Assembly: GCA_027858325.1 (NCBI GenBank)
Contig: JAQICU010000341.1
Span: 1 to 6,681, forward strand
From: Candidatus Cloacimonadota bacterium
GTDB taxonomy: Bacteria; Cloacimonadota; Cloacimonadia; Cloacimonadales; TCS61
Direction of reading: 5' to 3'
Length of the DNA stretch: 6,681 nucleotides
Part shown: piece by piece, positions 6,045 to 6,681 of the stretch
Layout: each line of letters opens with the position of its first letter
Position numbering within the stretch: position 1 is the stretch's first letter
Notes under the pieces: generated by a model
Seen by the model: the letters and a program-made list of their open reading frames with translations, nothing else
Told to the model about the DNA's origin: nothing
The model's database searches: none
Translations under genes and position numbers: made by a program

Positions 6045-6681
6045 ATGAAAACAAAAATATTAATATTAACAGCTCTTATTTTCTGCATTAATTTGAATGC
6101 ACAGAGTAGCAATCTATCTAATATTACTGATGTGAAATACAATATTAAACTTATCAAATTTTATATTGAAAAAGACGAATATGATAATGCTCTTGAATAT
6201 ATTAACAAAACATTAGAAGAAATTGTGGATAATGATTCATTATACTATTTAAAAGGATTTATTTATCAAGAATATGAAGATTGGCTCCAAGCATCAGAAC
6301 AATATATTAATGCTATTTTATACACATCAGATGAGCAAATAATAGATGAGCGTCTAGCTGTTTTTAAGAAAGTAATTATTCAAGTCTCACCACTTTCAGC
6401 ATTTGATATTGTTTCATATGCCGTTTCCAAAGCTCAAACAATGCAAAAGCATAATGGTTTTCTAACAATATTGGCTCAACTTTATGAGAGCAATCAACTT
6501 TATGGCGAAGCAAATGATGTTTATCGTACAATATTGTTAGAAAGTGACGAATCAGAAAATTGCAATCTACAGATCAAAATAGCAACGAACTCAATTTTCC
6601 AAAAGGAGTATGAGGAGGCTTTGAATATACTTAACCCTCTAATTGTAAAAAACGATTCCTTGTATATTGAAAAATTGCTTT
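6045..6681 (+). CDS. Secreted TPR-like repeat protein, truncated by the window end
   Basis: The frame stays open from the ATG at 6045 to the last base (212 complete codons). Residues 1-19 form a signal peptide: MKTK, a hydrophobic run, and a probable cleavage after Ala19 (LNA|Q). Cys14 is not in a lipobox context. The rest is helical and TPR-like: residues about 35-57 (IEKDEYDNALEYINKTL), 66-92 (LYYLKGFIYQEYEDW, then ASEQYINAIL), 141-164 (LAQLYESNQLYGEANDVYRTIL) and 178-200 (QKEYEEALNILNPLI). Such proteins usually act as periplasmic scaffolds. I cannot give a specific role. AAGAG at 6034-6038 is well placed for this start. An in-frame ATG at 6024 would add seven residues but has no ribosome-binding site. 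Confidence 0.8.
   Translation, partial: MKTKILILTALIFCINLNAQSSNLSNITDVKYNIKLIKFYIEKDEYDNALEYINKTLEEIVDNDSLYYLKGFIYQEYEDWLQASEQYINAILYTSDEQIIDERLAVFKKVIIQVSPLSAFDIVSYAVSKAQTMQKHNGFLTILAQLYESNQLYGEANDVYRTILLESDESENCNLQIKIATNSIFQKEYEEALNILNPLIVKNDSLYIEKLL

Overview
This is an AT-rich window (roughly a third G+C by eye) with five protein genes, all on the plus strand. They are separated by repeat-laden spacers. The gene content suggests an anaerobic bacterium: an ApbE flavinyltransferase, the folE2 type of GTP cyclohydrolase, an M16 zinc peptidase, and an activator of radical 2-hydroxyacyl-CoA dehydratases. Purine-rich Shine-Dalgarno sequences precede folE2, the peptidase and the last gene, which argues against a typical Bacteroidota genome. 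The spacer repeats are of a kind common in AT-rich environmental genomes of the FCB group. A Cloacimonadota-like or related uncultured lineage is my guess, from gene content and style only.

Layout. 1-419 holds no gene but is dense in dispersed, hairpin-forming repeats. 420-1406 is an ApbE-family FAD:protein FMN transferase with an N-terminal membrane segment. 1407-1656 is a spacer carrying two related GC-rich hairpin elements in opposite orientation, then a short leader. 1657-2439 is folE2. 2440-2619 has a terminator-like hairpin, a short ORF that stops directly against the next start codon, and a second copy of the folE2 leader sequence. 2620-5142 is a two-lobed M16 metallopeptidase. 5196-5969 is a 2-hydroxyacyl-CoA dehydratase activator (BadF/HgdC type). 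6045 to the end is a truncated, secreted TPR-like protein.

How the genes fit together. They do not form one recognisable pathway. ApbE matures Rnf/Nqr-type flavoproteins, FolE2 starts folate or deazapurine synthesis, the peptidase clears peptides, and the activase needs a dehydratase that is not in view. The peptidase and activase genes are 53 bases apart and may be co-transcribed; the others sit behind spacers that could separate transcripts. I see no new defence or mobile system. The most unusual features are in the spacers: the shared leader that includes the ribosome-binding site and start codon of two unrelated genes, and the oppositely oriented hairpin pair. The division of active-site residues between the two lobes of the M16 protein is also worth noting.
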